Shown piece by piece: positions 44,166 through 52,801 of a stretch of 64,000 nucleotides of DNA. How positions within the stretch are numbered: position 1 is the first letter of the stretch; the number at the start of each line of letters is the position of its first letter. Where the stretch lies: the NCBI GenBank assembly GCA_964473525.1, contig CAYYPK010000034.1:1-64000 (forward strand), given 5' to 3'. The notes below the pieces were generated by a model. The model did no database searches and was not told the origin of the DNA. It saw only the letters and a list, made by a program, of their open reading frames with translations. Position numbers and translations under genes: made by a program. The stretch is from GCA-2687025 sp964473525. Lineage in GTDB: Bacteria > Poribacteria > WGA-4E > GCA-2687025.

Positions 44166-44429
44166 GAGTCGTCCTCCCTCGCGGACATTCGGAATGGCGA
44201 ACTCCGTCGAGGCGTGGCGAGACGCCGGCCGACGGCGCCGACAACGTACCTCGCGACAGAGGGCGATGCAACGCCGCACACGTCACTATCGGAGCCGACG
44301 CGCCGCTCAGCACATCTGCGTAGCATATCGTGATCCTTGCCACACAAGGCGGCTAGAGCCTACCCTGTGGCGGCTAGTATCGGCGGGCGCGACGGCGCGC
44401 CATTCTCGACTCAGCCTGGAGGATCGCAT

Positions 44430-45599
44430 ATGTCTCGGTGGCGGATCGGCGGATTGGCGCGCGTTGTCGCGGCTTCCCTGTGCGTCTGTGGGCCGGCTTG
44501 GGCGCAGGCGGAGCGGATCGACGCGGAAGGGCGGCTGGTAGTCCATCCAGACGCGTCCTTGTTCGAGGCGCGCGCGATGGCGCTCTATATGGACGACCAT
44601 GACGATCCGTCGACGGGCTCTGTTCTCTTTGACGAGCGCGACGAGGCGTCCGGCGTGCGCGTCATCGCTCTCGTGTCGCCTGCGAGGCAGCCCTCGCCGT
44701 CGGAGTTCTACCTCAGAGTCGGGGTGTGGGGTGATGACGACGGGCCGAGATTCGCCACCGCGCCAACGCTGCACCTCATCGCGCCCGACGACTCCGTGGA
44801 GCTGCGAGGGGTGTGGCGCATCGGCGCCTACGACCGACCAGGGGGCGAACCCACCGGGCTCCCGGAAGCCGCTGCCGACGACGTACTCAACGCGGGCGCC
44901 CCTCCACGTCGGCTCACCGTGGACGCTGGCCCGGTGCGGCCGGGCGGCGGATCCCGGTTCGTGCGCAACGATGCCGGGGCTGCGGACGCCGCCGGATCAG
45001 CCCTGGCCCGGGCGATCGAGTGGGAGAACTACTACGACACTTACGCGATTCCCGGAACCGGCGACCATCCCGCAGCTGGCTATGAGTACGTCGTTCCCCT
45101 TCACGTGACCGATGGCAGGCTGATGGCTCGGGCCATCGTGAGCGGGATCGACTGGGAAGCTGAGGACGGCGCTACCCGCCCCTCTGCCGAGAGCGCGGCA
45201 GTCGCGGTCGATCTCGATCACGACGAGCGGGCCGCGTCCCGTACGCGGAGAGAGGCGTTCGCTCCGGCCGCGACGGACATCATCCACGCTGGGGTCATCA
45301 TCCGCATCAACTCGGACACTGTCGGCCGGAAGCCCTATATGCGGGTAGACGCGGCCATACGGTATATCCCCGAGGTCATGCAGGCGGAGGCGGCCCGGAT
45401 GGAGCGCCTGCGCGGCCCCGAAGGTAAGGCGCTCGTCGCCAAAGGCATGCTCTCAGCGATGCCAACGGCGGAGGAAATCGAAGCAGATCAACTCGCCGCC
45501 ATCGACCGCGCGGAGGAGGCGATTCGGAGGGTTCTCGTCGAGGCGGGCTTCCCGGCTCCAGTGGCAGTGCTGTTCCCGAGCTGGGTGATACAGGGCTAG
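44430..45599 (+). CDS. Secreted protein with C-terminal FliL-like domain
   Basis: 389 residues from ATG 44430 with GGAGG seven bases upstream. A signal peptide ends near PAWAQA. Residues about 25-280 are unrecognised, with a beta-rich look (SEFYLRVGVWGDDDGP, PTLHLIAPDDSVELRGVW). Residues about 285-389 are nearly the same domain as in the lipoprotein at 8981: GVIIRINSD, KPYMRVDAAIRY, EGKALVAKGML, PTAEEIEADQ, VLVEAGFPAP and FPSWVIQG. Thus one domain is carried on a lipoprotein and on a larger soluble exported protein. No W-motif is present. Four bases separate it from the broken gene downstream. Confidence 0.72.
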   Translation: MSRWRIGGLARVVAASLCVCGPAWAQAERIDAEGRLVVHPDASLFEARAMALYMDDHDDPSTGSVLFDERDEASGVRVIALVSPARQPSPSEFYLRVGVWGDDDGPRFATAPTLHLIAPDDSVELRGVWRIGAYDRPGGEPTGLPEAAADDVLNAGAPPRRLTVDAGPVRPGGGSRFVRNDAGAADAAGSALARAIEWENYYDTYAIPGTGDHPAAGYEYVVPLHVTDGRLMARAIVSGIDWEAEDGATRPSAESAAVAVDLDHDERAASRTRREAFAPAATDIIHAGVIIRINSDTVGRKPYMRVDAAIRYIPEVMQAEAARMERLRGPEGKALVAKGMLSAMPTAEEIEADQLAAIDRAEEAIRRVLVEAGFPAPVAVLFPSWVIQG

Positions 45600-45602
45600 G
45601 GC

Positions 45603-46523
45603 ATGGGGTCTAAGGGGCTCCAGATCGCTGGCGCGAGCGTGCGGATCTGGCGGCTGACGCTGTGCTGCGTCGTTCTCTGCCTGCCGTTGCAGTCAGTGTG
45701 GGCCGTTGTCTACCGCTTCGACTCACCAGCGGAGTTGGACGACTGATCGAGTCGCGACGCCTACCAGCCGCCAGCCTGGACCGTCGAGGAAGGCGTATTG
45801 CGTGTTGCATCCACGCGCTACGGCTTCGGGATCCTCGGCATAGACGGTCTTCAGCTTGCCGAGGGCGCGATCACCTGGCGGATGAAGATCACGAAGCTAG
45901 CCGAGGACGATCTCCTGCAGATCGGCGTCGCGTTCCGAATCCAGGACGAGCCGGATCCAGACGGTCATCCCGCGCAACATGTGTACGTGTCCGTTGGCCA
46001 CGGGGCGCTTGGGGATGGCGTCCTCGTCTGGCACAGCGTGTTCCGGTGGGACTGGGGCGACGACCTGCCGCCCTTCCCAGGCGTACCTCCGCTGCCGGCC
46101 GGCGTGTGGCGGGAGACAAGGACGGGAGGCGGACGGCACGTCCCAATCCCTGGGTGGCCTGCGGCTCCCGTAGACGTGTGGATCGAGGGCCGGATCGAAC
46201 TGCGAGGCGGCGCGCACGAGGTGTACCTCGGCATCCGTGAGCCTCCACGTCGAATTCTCAACACGGACGCAGTGCGGCTCACGACCGTGGGTCCAGGACC
46301 GGGCCTGGCAAACCGGAAGCCCGTCGCTGAGTGGATCAGCGAGGGCCACCCCAACTTCGGCGTCGGCGGCGTGGGCATCTACGTCAAGGCCAACCCACAC
46401 CCCGGCAACGACGGCGGAATCGAGGTCGCCTTCGATGACTTCAAGGTGGACGTGGTGAGGACTGCGTCGCCACGTGGGCGGCTGGCGACGACATGGGCGG
46501 CGCTACGGGCGGCAACCCCGTAG
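45603..46523 (+). pseudogene. Secreted jelly-roll protein interrupted by an in-frame TGA
   Basis: From ATG 45603 the frame gives a hydrophobic signal (LTLCCVVLCLPLQSVWA) and VVYRFDSPAELDD, then TGA at 45744-45746. It continues in the same frame with SSRDAYQPPAWTVEEGVLRV, ITWRMKITKL, VYLGIREPP, GGIEVAFDDFKVDVV and the W-motif RGRLATTWAALRA. The stop replaces what is most simply a Trp (TGG to TGA). Homologous jelly-rolls have DW at this place. TGA is a normal stop elsewhere and there is no redox context, so a nonsense mutation or sequencing error is likelier than recoding. Confidence 0.72.
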
Positions 46524-47145
46524 CGCCGCCCGACCAGGTGTCGTCGGTGAGCTGGTTGACGAGTTCCCCGTCGATGTAGGTCGTGATGGAGTGGTCCCGG
46601 GCAGCGATCTGGACATCGTACTCGCGGTCGCGTTCCAGTGTGTAGTTCACCGTGCTCAGCTTGACGAGGTCCAGCCTGCCCTCGTCGTTGCGGGTCAGCT
46701 TGTAGATGGCCGCCACCTGCCACCCGAGCATCAGGTCGAACGTGTACCAGCCGCCGCCATCCTCGTCTATGCGGAACATAATCGCGGCGTTGCCGCCCGC
46801 CTGAGGCGTGATCCGCGCGGACAGTTCCACGTTGCGCCACGACGGCTCTCCGAAAGCCAGCGCCGTGCTACCAGAGCGACTCTCGCCAATGAGACCGTCT
46901 TCCCCGACGACCGTCCAGCCGTCCGGCGCGCTAGTGACAGGCGCGAAGGCCTGACCAGGCGCGCGCTGGCTCCATCCATCCCACGACCCGTCGAACATCG
47001 GCTTCCATGCCATCCTGCCCAGGTTGCCCGCGATGACCGCGCGGGGCTCGTCAGACGCGTGCGAATCCGCGTCTCCGTGCGCAAGAGCCAGGAGTGGAAT
47101 GGCCAGCAACGTAGAAACAAGCAACACAGTACGAAGTCGGGACAT
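46441..47145 (-). CDS. Secreted DUF1080 (3-keto-disaccharide hydrolase-like) protein with altered C-terminus
   Basis: 234 residues from ATG 47145, with GGAGAG upstream and a signal peptide ending near LLALAHG. The domain reads AVIAGNLGRMAWKPMFDGSW, GWTVVGEDGLIGES, MFRIDEDGGGWYTFDLMLGW and HSITTYIDGELVNQLTDDTW. It matches the C-terminal half of the adjacent sigma-factor gene nearly throughout. After LTDDTWSGGATGL the expected VW...YR strand is missing and the frame runs through the 3' end of the opposite gene with a Pro-rich tail. It is probably truncated by a rearrangement at the hairpin at 46495-46531. Confidence 0.75.
   Translation of the reverse strand: MSRLRTVLLVSTLLAIPLLALAHGDADSHASDEPRAVIAGNLGRMAWKPMFDGSWDGWSQRAPGQAFAPVTSAPDGWTVVGEDGLIGESRSGSTALAFGEPSWRNVELSARITPQAGGNAAIMFRIDEDGGGWYTFDLMLGWQVAAIYKLTRNDEGRLDLVKLSTVNYTLERDREYDVQIAARDHSITTYIDGELVNQLTDDTWSGGATGLPPVAPPMSSPAAHVATQSSPRPP
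46495..46531. terminator. 15-bp perfect hairpin at convergent gene ends
   Basis: GGGCGGCGCTACGGG (46495-46509) is the exact reverse complement of CCCGTAGCGCCGCCC (46517-46531), with a 7-base loop. It overlaps the stop codon of the plus-strand jelly-roll gene and lies inside the 3' part of the DUF1080 gene. It is a strong bidirectional terminator candidate, though without a T-tract. Confidence 0.6.
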
Positions 47146-47198
47146 GGGCTCTCTCCGCTGTAGTGGTTGGGTGAACACTTCGCGTCGGCGATCGTCCG

Positions 47199-48350
47199 TC
47201 AGTCCTCGTCCAACACGCGATAGCGCATTTCTCGATACAGGGTTTTGGATTTCCACACGGTCAGCCCGACGCGCCCACGCGCCCATGCGTCGTCGGTGAG
47301 TTGGTTCACGAGGGCGCCGTCCACGTAGGTTGTGATGGAGTGCCCACGCGCCGCGATGCCGATCGTGTACTCACGACCACGTTCGACGGGGTAGTTCACG
47401 GTGCTGAGCTTCTCGAGTCCCGCCGGGTCAGAACCTGTTCGTGTGATTCGATGGATCGCCGCCACCTGCCATCCAAGCATCAGGTCGAAGACGTATCCGT
47501 TGCCGTCGTCGTCCATACGGAAGGAGACCTGTGTATTGCCTCCCTGAATCGGCGTGACAAGCGCCGAGACCTCAATGTCCCGCCATGACAGCTCACCGAA
47601 CTTCAGACCTACGCCGTGGCCATAGTCCTCGCCGACGAGACCGTTCCCACCGACGACCTCCCAACCGGCGGGGGCTTCTGAGACCGGCCGTGGTGGCTGT
47701 CCGCGTGACGGCGCGCGCCAGCCATCCAGCGATCCGTCGACCATGGGTTTCCAGGGCATCTCGCCCTGGTTGCCCGCGATCACCTTACGAAACTCGTGCG
47801 GCGTGTGCGTATCGGCTCCGTTGGTCATCCGTCCGAGCTCCCTTCGTAGTGTGCCCCTCGCGTGATGCAGTCGACTCTTGACGGTTCCCGTCGGCAAATC
47901 GAGCAGCCGCGCGACTTCCTTCACGGCAATGCCGCCGAAGTAGTGCAGCCCCACGACAAGACTGTCCTTCGGGCTGAGCGCGTGTAGCGCCGCGACGACC
48001 TGCGGCGGCTCGTCCTCTTCCGCTGGCTGCGTGTCTGCGTATGCTGGCGCCACGCTCGCCAAGCGGGCAATCGCGCGTCCGTAAGCCGCGCCTGCCTGTC
48101 GTCGCCGTGTCGCGCAGCGGACGACCACCCTGTACAGCCAGGCAGGGAACCGTTCGGGCTCGCGCAAGGTCGACAGCCGGCGTACCGCGACGATCCACGC
48201 CTCCTGCACGGCGTCGTGCGCGTCCTCCCGGTCGTGCAGGACGTTGTGCGCGATGCGTCGCATGGCGGAGTCGTATTCGTCGACAAGCGAACGCATGGCG
48301 GCTGCGTCTCCCGCCTGTGCCCGCTCGACCGTCTGTACGAGGTCGTCCAC
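47199..48350 (-). CDS. ECF-type sigma factor fused to a DUF1080 domain
   Basis: A 383-residue protein starting at GTG, with GAGGAGG 11 bases upstream. Residues about 10-75 are sigma region 2 (IAHNVLHDREDAHDAVQEAWIVAVRRL). Residues about 120-175 are region 4 (LSPKDSLVVGLHYFGGIAVKEVARLLDLPTGTVKSRLHHA). Then, without a membrane segment, residues about 190-383 are a DUF1080 jelly-roll (VIAGNQGEMPWKPMVDGSLD, YVFDLMLGWQVAAI, HSITTYVDGALVNQLTDDAW, ending YREMRYRVLDED). The same domain is exported by the next gene. The fused domain may act as a cytoplasmic ligand sensor controlling the sigma factor; this is inference. There is no W-motif. Confidence 0.85.
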   Translation of the reverse strand: MDDLVQTVERAQAGDAAAMRSLVDEYDSAMRRIAHNVLHDREDAHDAVQEAWIVAVRRLSTLREPERFPAWLYRVVVRCATRRRQAGAAYGRAIARLASVAPAYADTQPAEEDEPPQVVAALHALSPKDSLVVGLHYFGGIAVKEVARLLDLPTGTVKSRLHHARGTLRRELGRMTNGADTHTPHEFRKVIAGNQGEMPWKPMVDGSLDGWRAPSRGQPPRPVSEAPAGWEVVGGNGLVGEDYGHGVGLKFGELSWRDIEVSALVTPIQGGNTQVSFRMDDDGNGYVFDLMLGWQVAAIHRITRTGSDPAGLEKLSTVNYPVERGREYTIGIAARGHSITTYVDGALVNQLTDDAWARGRVGLTVWKSKTLYREMRYRVLDED

Positions 48351-48745
48351 CGCGTCACTTGCCTCCTCATATGACTATAGAGCGCGTCCATCGCTGCAGG
48401 TTTGGTCTGATTCTGCGTGGCGCGCGTGCGCTGTGCCTTCCGGCGCAACGCCGGCGCGCGCCAGGAATGATGTGTGGTCGTCCCTGCGGTCTGTATCGCG
48501 TTCGGAGGCCTGGCGCGCCGCCGGCTGCTGTTGCCACCTGCCTCCCCGCCTGCGAGAATCGCCGCGCAAGCTCTCAACCGCCCAGCCCTAATGCACACAC
48601 TCCAGTCCAGCGCGCCGCAGGCAGAACCACTCCTTTCGACCGGTCGCCGCCCTCCGAAATCGGTCGCTCATGAGCCCGGCGCCAAGAAATCCGTGACAAA
48701 GCACGACCACGCCCGTGTTATCTCGGGAAGGTGGGCAACAGATCC
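48351..48745. other. Divergent promoter region between two ECF sigma-fusion genes
   Basis: The 395-base gap separates the DUF1080-fused and PD40-fused sigma factor genes, which are read away from each other, so both promoters should be here. I see no strong hairpin, no recognisable coding fragment and no convincing sigma-70 hexamers. ECF-type AAC/CGT-like elements cannot be assigned by eye. Confidence 0.35.
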
Positions 48746-50440
48746 ATGAGCGCTGGGTCGGACGGACTAGGCGACGACTTCGATCAACAGGTGCTAGCGC
48801 ACGTAGGCCTCATCCGGCACATCGGTAGCCGGAGCGAGAGGACGCGGCGTGACCTGGACGACTTCACCCACACTGTGCTCGTCGCCGTGTGGGCGGGGAA
48901 GAAGCATGTCACCTACACGGACCACTTAGAGCGATGGATCGCGCGAATCGCCCATAACATCGTGATTGACTGGAACCGCAAGCGACAGCCAACGCTCTCG
49001 GGTGACCCGTTCGAGGTCGCCGCGCCCGTGCCGCCGATCGATGAGACGCTCGCGGTGCGGGACCGTTGGGAGAGTGTCGTCGCTGCGTTGTCCGCGTTGG
49101 ATGAAGATGAGCAACACCTCATCCGGTCACGATATCTGGAGGACCGCAGCTACGAGGAGCTGCAGGAGCAGTTAGGGATCTCTCAAGGGGCGATTCGCAT
49201 GCGTATGACGCGCGCGATGGGGCTTCTGCGCCGACGGCTGGCCATCGCGTCAGTCGCTCTCGCGTGGCTCACCGCACGTCCGCAAGCGAGAGCTTTTGGG
49301 GAAGTCCCAAGGGGGACCAATCGCATGACCAGCGCCGTTTCCGTGGTGACTTCGACACTCATGATTGGATGGTTGGGGATCAGCGCCCACGAGATAGAGG
49401 AATCCGCCGTGGATCTTGCCATGCTCTCCGCGCGTGGCGACACGTTCGTGCCCATCGCGCAGTTAAGTGGGTCGATGGACGCGTTCCGAGCGCGGGTGAG
49501 GCCCCTCGCGCCGCTGCCGGACGCGGGGCCGCGGCCCGTGATGGCAGCGCCTGGGTTGCCCGCTCCCGTGGCTCTTACCCAGAACGGGGCGGGCGATGGC
49601 GAGCCGGTCTGGTCGTCCGACGGGCAGGAGGTACTCTTTCACACGAATCGCGACGGCAACTACGAGATCTACATCATGGACAGTGACGGAGGAAACCAGG
49701 TACGACTCACCGACAATCCCGAGCAAGACCTGTTTCCAACCTGGTCTCCCGACGGGCAGAAGATCGCGTTTGGGAGAACCCAGGGCGGATGGGCAAACGG
49801 CGACATCTACGTCATGGACCGCGACGGAGGCAATGTCACGCCAATCGCCGTGGGTCCTGTCTTCGACTGGGATCCTCACTGGTCGCCGGACGGGGCACAG
49901 ATCTCCTTCTCATCCAGTCGGGCCGGCGGGCGGATGGAGATATTCGTCATGGAACCTGACGGTGGCGGCGTCCGGCAGCTCACGCGCAACGGCGCGAATA
50001 GCTGGGGGGCTCGCTGGTCGCCGGATGGTCAGCAGATCGTGTACTTCGTAGAGAACGCAATCGCCATTATGGACCGCGACGGAGGCAACGAGGTACGGTT
50101 GGCGCCCAACGCGTACAATGACGGCCCAGCCTGGTCACCCGACGGGAGCAGGATTGCCTTCAGCTCCGGGCCTGAGCCAGTGGACACAGAGATCTACGTC
50201 ATGGATCGCGACGGAAGCAACCTGACCCGGCTCACGGACACCGAGGCGAGGGACCGCCGCCCGAGTTGGTCGCCCGATGGCACGCAGGTCGCCTTCGAGT
50301 CGGGGGCGGCCGAGGCGGAGGACATATACGTGGTAGACGTCTCAGAACTGCTCTCGACAGACGAACCCACGGACGAGCCCGCAGCCGTCACTCCTTCCGG
50401 TAAGCGCCTGACGCGGTGGGGTGACCTGAAGCGCCGCTAG
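48746..50440 (+). CDS. ECF-type sigma factor fused to a TolB/PD40 beta-propeller, with W-motif
   Basis: About 564 residues from ATG 48746; GTG 48731 is possible. Residues about 15-80 are sigma region 2 (RRDLDDFTHTVLVAVWAGKK, WIARIAHNIVIDWNRKRQ). Residues about 110-165 are region 4 (LDEDEQHLIRSRYLEDRSYEELQEQLGISQGAIRMRM). Hydrophobic stretches at about 165-180 and 193-213 (VVTSTLMIGWLGISA) could span the membrane. Residues about 270-540 are six PD40 blades (PTWSPDGQKIAF, IYVMDRDGGN, PHWSPDGAQISF and so on). The ending PSGKRLTRWGDLKRR matches the tag of secreted proteins. If membrane-spanning, this is a one-protein transmembrane regulator with an outside propeller. Confidence 0.87.
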   Translation: MSAGSDGLGDDFDQQVLAHVGLIRHIGSRSERTRRDLDDFTHTVLVAVWAGKKHVTYTDHLERWIARIAHNIVIDWNRKRQPTLSGDPFEVAAPVPPIDETLAVRDRWESVVAALSALDEDEQHLIRSRYLEDRSYEELQEQLGISQGAIRMRMTRAMGLLRRRLAIASVALAWLTARPQARAFGEVPRGTNRMTSAVSVVTSTLMIGWLGISAHEIEESAVDLAMLSARGDTFVPIAQLSGSMDAFRARVRPLAPLPDAGPRPVMAAPGLPAPVALTQNGAGDGEPVWSSDGQEVLFHTNRDGNYEIYIMDSDGGNQVRLTDNPEQDLFPTWSPDGQKIAFGRTQGGWANGDIYVMDRDGGNVTPIAVGPVFDWDPHWSPDGAQISFSSSRAGGRMEIFVMEPDGGGVRQLTRNGANSWGARWSPDGQQIVYFVENAIAIMDRDGGNEVRLAPNAYNDGPAWSPDGSRIAFSSGPEPVDTEIYVMDRDGSNLTRLTDTEARDRRPSWSPDGTQVAFESGAAEAEDIYVVDVSELLSTDEPTDEPAAVTPSGKRLTRWGDLKRR

Positions 50441-50467
50441 CGCCTACCGCGCGTCGACGATCCTCCC

Positions 50468-50499
50468 GCGCCCGACCGGGCCTCGCTCCGGTCGGGCGC
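50468..50499 (+). terminator. 12-bp perfect hairpin after the sigma-PD40 gene
   Basis: GCGCCCGACCGG (50468-50479) and CCGGTCGGGCGC (50488-50499) pair perfectly around an 8-base loop, 28 bases after the stop codon. No T-tract follows. The stem strength and position favour transcription termination. Confidence 0.65.
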
Positions 50500-50622
50500 C
50501 CTACCGTACCGCCACTTACAGACGGGCGCGCGCTGCCCGGGCGTCTTGCGTGATGAAGCCCATCGGGGGATGATCCGTGGCGTGGCGGAACGCCGGTTCC
50601 TCAACTCGATGGAAGGCGCGGC

Positions 50623-52104
50623 ATGAAGGCAATCATGGTGATGTTCGACTCGTTGAACCGGCACATGCTGCCGCCCTACGGGTGCGACTGGACGCACGCG
50701 CCGAACTTCGCGCGGCTGGCGGAACGCACGGTCACGTTCGACAAGTCGTACATCTGCTCGATGCCCTGCATGCCCGCGCGTCGCGACCTGCACACGGGGC
50801 GACCCAACTTCCTGCACCGCAGTTGGGGTCCACTGGAGCCGTTCGACGACTCCGTCCCTGGCATACTCCGCGAGAACGGCGTCAGCTCACACCTCATCAC
50901 GGACCATCAGCACTACTGGGAAACCGGAGGAGCTACCTACCACACGGAATACAACACGTGGGAGTTCCACCGCGGCCAGGAGGGCGACGCCTGGATCGGG
51001 CAAGTGGACGACCCGCCTGAAGTGGACGCCGTCGGACGAAACGCCGGCGAGGGAGGCGCCCATCGCCAGGACCGCATCAACCGCCTGCACATGCAGAGAG
51101 AGTGCGATCAGTCGCAGTCGCGCACGTTCGACTCCGGGGTCGAGTTCATCCGGCGCAACTCCGAGGCGGACAACTGGTTTCTCCAGCTCGAGACGTTCGA
51201 CCCGCACGAGCCGTTCTTCGCGCACCGTATGTACAAGGATCTCTACCCAGAGCACTACGCGAACTACGACGGACCACTGCACGACTGGCCGCCATACTCC
51301 AAGGTGACGGAGACGCGCGAGCAGGTCGAGCACATGCAGCACGAGTACGCCGCCCTGCTCAGCATGTGCGACGCGAAGCTTGGAAACGTGTTGGACCTCA
51401 TGGACGAGTTAGACATGTGGGAAGACACGATGCTGGTCCTGTGGACGGACCATGGGTTCCTGCTGGGCGAGCACGACTCCTGGGCGAAGTGCTGGCTGCC
51501 GTTCTACAACGAAATCGCCCACACGCCGTTCTTCGTGTGGGATCCGCGCAGCGGAGCCAAGGGCGAGCGACGCGACAGCCTCGTGCAGCCGTCCATCGAC
51601 CTCGGTCCGACGCTGCTGCAGTACTTCGGCATTGAGCCGACGGAGTCCATGCTCGGGAAGCCGCTGGGCGACACGATCGCGAACGACACTCCCGTGCGCG
51701 AGGCCGCCATCTTCGGGCAGCACGGCCATCAGGTGAATGTTACGGACGGGCGGCATGTCTACATGCGCGCGCCAGCGCGTGAGGACAACCAACCGCTGAA
51801 CGACTACACGCTCATGCCGACGCACATGCGCAGCTCGTTCTCACCCAGCGAACTGCGGGACAACATCGAACTGGCGGAGCCGTTCTCGTTCACGAAGGGC
51901 TGCCAGACGATGAAGATCGCCAACCGCGGCCGCAGTGGCATCTACCAATACGGCACGCTGCTGTTCGACCTTGAATCGGACGCTGGGCAACTGACCCCGC
52001 TGGAAGACGCCGCTGTCGAAGCGCGCATGCAGGGGCACATGACGGACCTCATGCGCGAGTGCGACGCGCCCGCTGAGCAGTTCGACCGGCTTGGTATCGA
52101 GTAG
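50623..52104 (+). CDS. Sulfatase family hydrolase (type I, Cys-type)
   Basis: A 493-residue protein of the usual sulfatase length. It starts MKAIMVMFDSLNRHMLPPYG, with a metal-ligand Asp. The activation site is CMPARRDLHTG with Cys49, which fits the C-x-[AP]-x-R formylglycine motif. LWTDHGFLLGEH gives the conserved second metal-site DH pair, and QLETFDPHEPFF is typical. It should cleave a sulfate ester from a carbohydrate or lipid. There is no signal peptide, so the desulfation is cytoplasmic or the export route is unusual. No sulfatase-maturase gene is nearby. Confidence 0.9.
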   Translation: MKAIMVMFDSLNRHMLPPYGCDWTHAPNFARLAERTVTFDKSYICSMPCMPARRDLHTGRPNFLHRSWGPLEPFDDSVPGILRENGVSSHLITDHQHYWETGGATYHTEYNTWEFHRGQEGDAWIGQVDDPPEVDAVGRNAGEGGAHRQDRINRLHMQRECDQSQSRTFDSGVEFIRRNSEADNWFLQLETFDPHEPFFAHRMYKDLYPEHYANYDGPLHDWPPYSKVTETREQVEHMQHEYAALLSMCDAKLGNVLDLMDELDMWEDTMLVLWTDHGFLLGEHDSWAKCWLPFYNEIAHTPFFVWDPRSGAKGERRDSLVQPSIDLGPTLLQYFGIEPTESMLGKPLGDTIANDTPVREAAIFGQHGHQVNVTDGRHVYMRAPAREDNQPLNDYTLMPTHMRSSFSPSELRDNIELAEPFSFTKGCQTMKIANRGRSGIYQYGTLLFDLESDAGQLTPLEDAAVEARMQGHMTDLMRECDAPAEQFDRLGIE

Positions 52105-52143
52105 TCCGCGCTGGGAGATACCCGTCAGGAGCGGCGCGCGGCC

Positions 52144-52755
52144 CTACCGCGTCGCTCCGGTCACTGGGTCAGAGGTCGCCACCTCGACGAGCCGCGACAG
52201 ATCTGTTGCGCTCTCGTCGGCGTACTCCGCGAGTTGCTCCTGGGACGGCAGCGCGCCCGGCAGCGGAACCGCCACGCCGTCGACCATGCTGCACGCGGCG
52301 GCGTCACAGGCCTGACCGTTGATGATGACGGTCGCTTCGGCGCCCTCGACGCGCTCCACTCTCGCGGCGAATTGCGTCACTCCTTCGAAGCCCCACGTGT
52401 ACCAGTGGATGGCGGCCTGAGACAGGTCCGTGGGATCCGACTGGCGCCAGTTCCCCACGACGCGAAGCCCGCCGCTGACCTCGATTCGGGTCGGAAGCTC
52501 CGTATCTGGTCTGTCCCTGCCCGACGCCTCCCGCGCGCGCTCAACATTGTCCAGAGCATAGGTGTGCCAGGTCGGAGCGTGGGTGGCCTCCACGACGAGC
52601 GTAGCGCCGTCCAGCTTCGCCCTGTACGAGACCACGACGAGATCCCTGTGAAACACCTCAACGGGTTCGCTCCACTCAGCTACGGGCAGGGGCGTGCGGG
52701 AACTACACCCGACGATAAGGAGAAGCACACACAGCGGACCTGCGGCAATTCTCAT
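52144..52755 (-). CDS. Lipoprotein resembling the DsbD N-terminal (alpha) domain
   Basis: A 203-residue protein with GGAG five bases before the ATG. The lipobox is LLLIVGC. The domain contains APTWHTYALDN, ELPTRIEVSGGLRVVG, and WGFEGVTQFAARVE, and then INGQACDAAACSMVDGVAVPLP. The CDxxxC pair is the redox-active Cys pair of DsbD-alpha-like immunoglobulin folds, which receive electrons for periplasmic disulfide reduction. It lies 46 bases downstream of the thioredoxin/PDZ gene in the same direction, and the two probably form a redox operon. The membrane part of DsbD is not encoded here. Confidence 0.75.
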   Translation of the reverse strand: MRIAAGPLCVLLLIVGCSSRTPLPVAEWSEPVEVFHRDLVVVSYRAKLDGATLVVEATHAPTWHTYALDNVERAREASGRDRPDTELPTRIEVSGGLRVVGNWRQSDPTDLSQAAIHWYTWGFEGVTQFAARVERVEGAEATVIINGQACDAAACSMVDGVAVPLPGALPSQEQLAEYADESATDLSRLVEVATSDPVTGATR

Positions 52756-52801
52756 GACAACTCCACTCGCGTCGACGTCGCAGGCGTGCGCCTGGCCGGT
52801 C

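Noticed and set aside
45603..46523. The TGA in the jelly-roll gene as a selenocysteine codon.
   Set aside because: There is no thiol or redox motif around it, the aligned residue in related jelly-rolls is Trp, and no hairpin sits at a suitable distance downstream.
48351..48745. A small protein-coding frame across the gap between the sigma-fusion genes.
   Set aside because: The open frames have arginine/proline-rich composition typical of antisense or shifted frames in GC-rich DNA and lack ribosome-binding sites.
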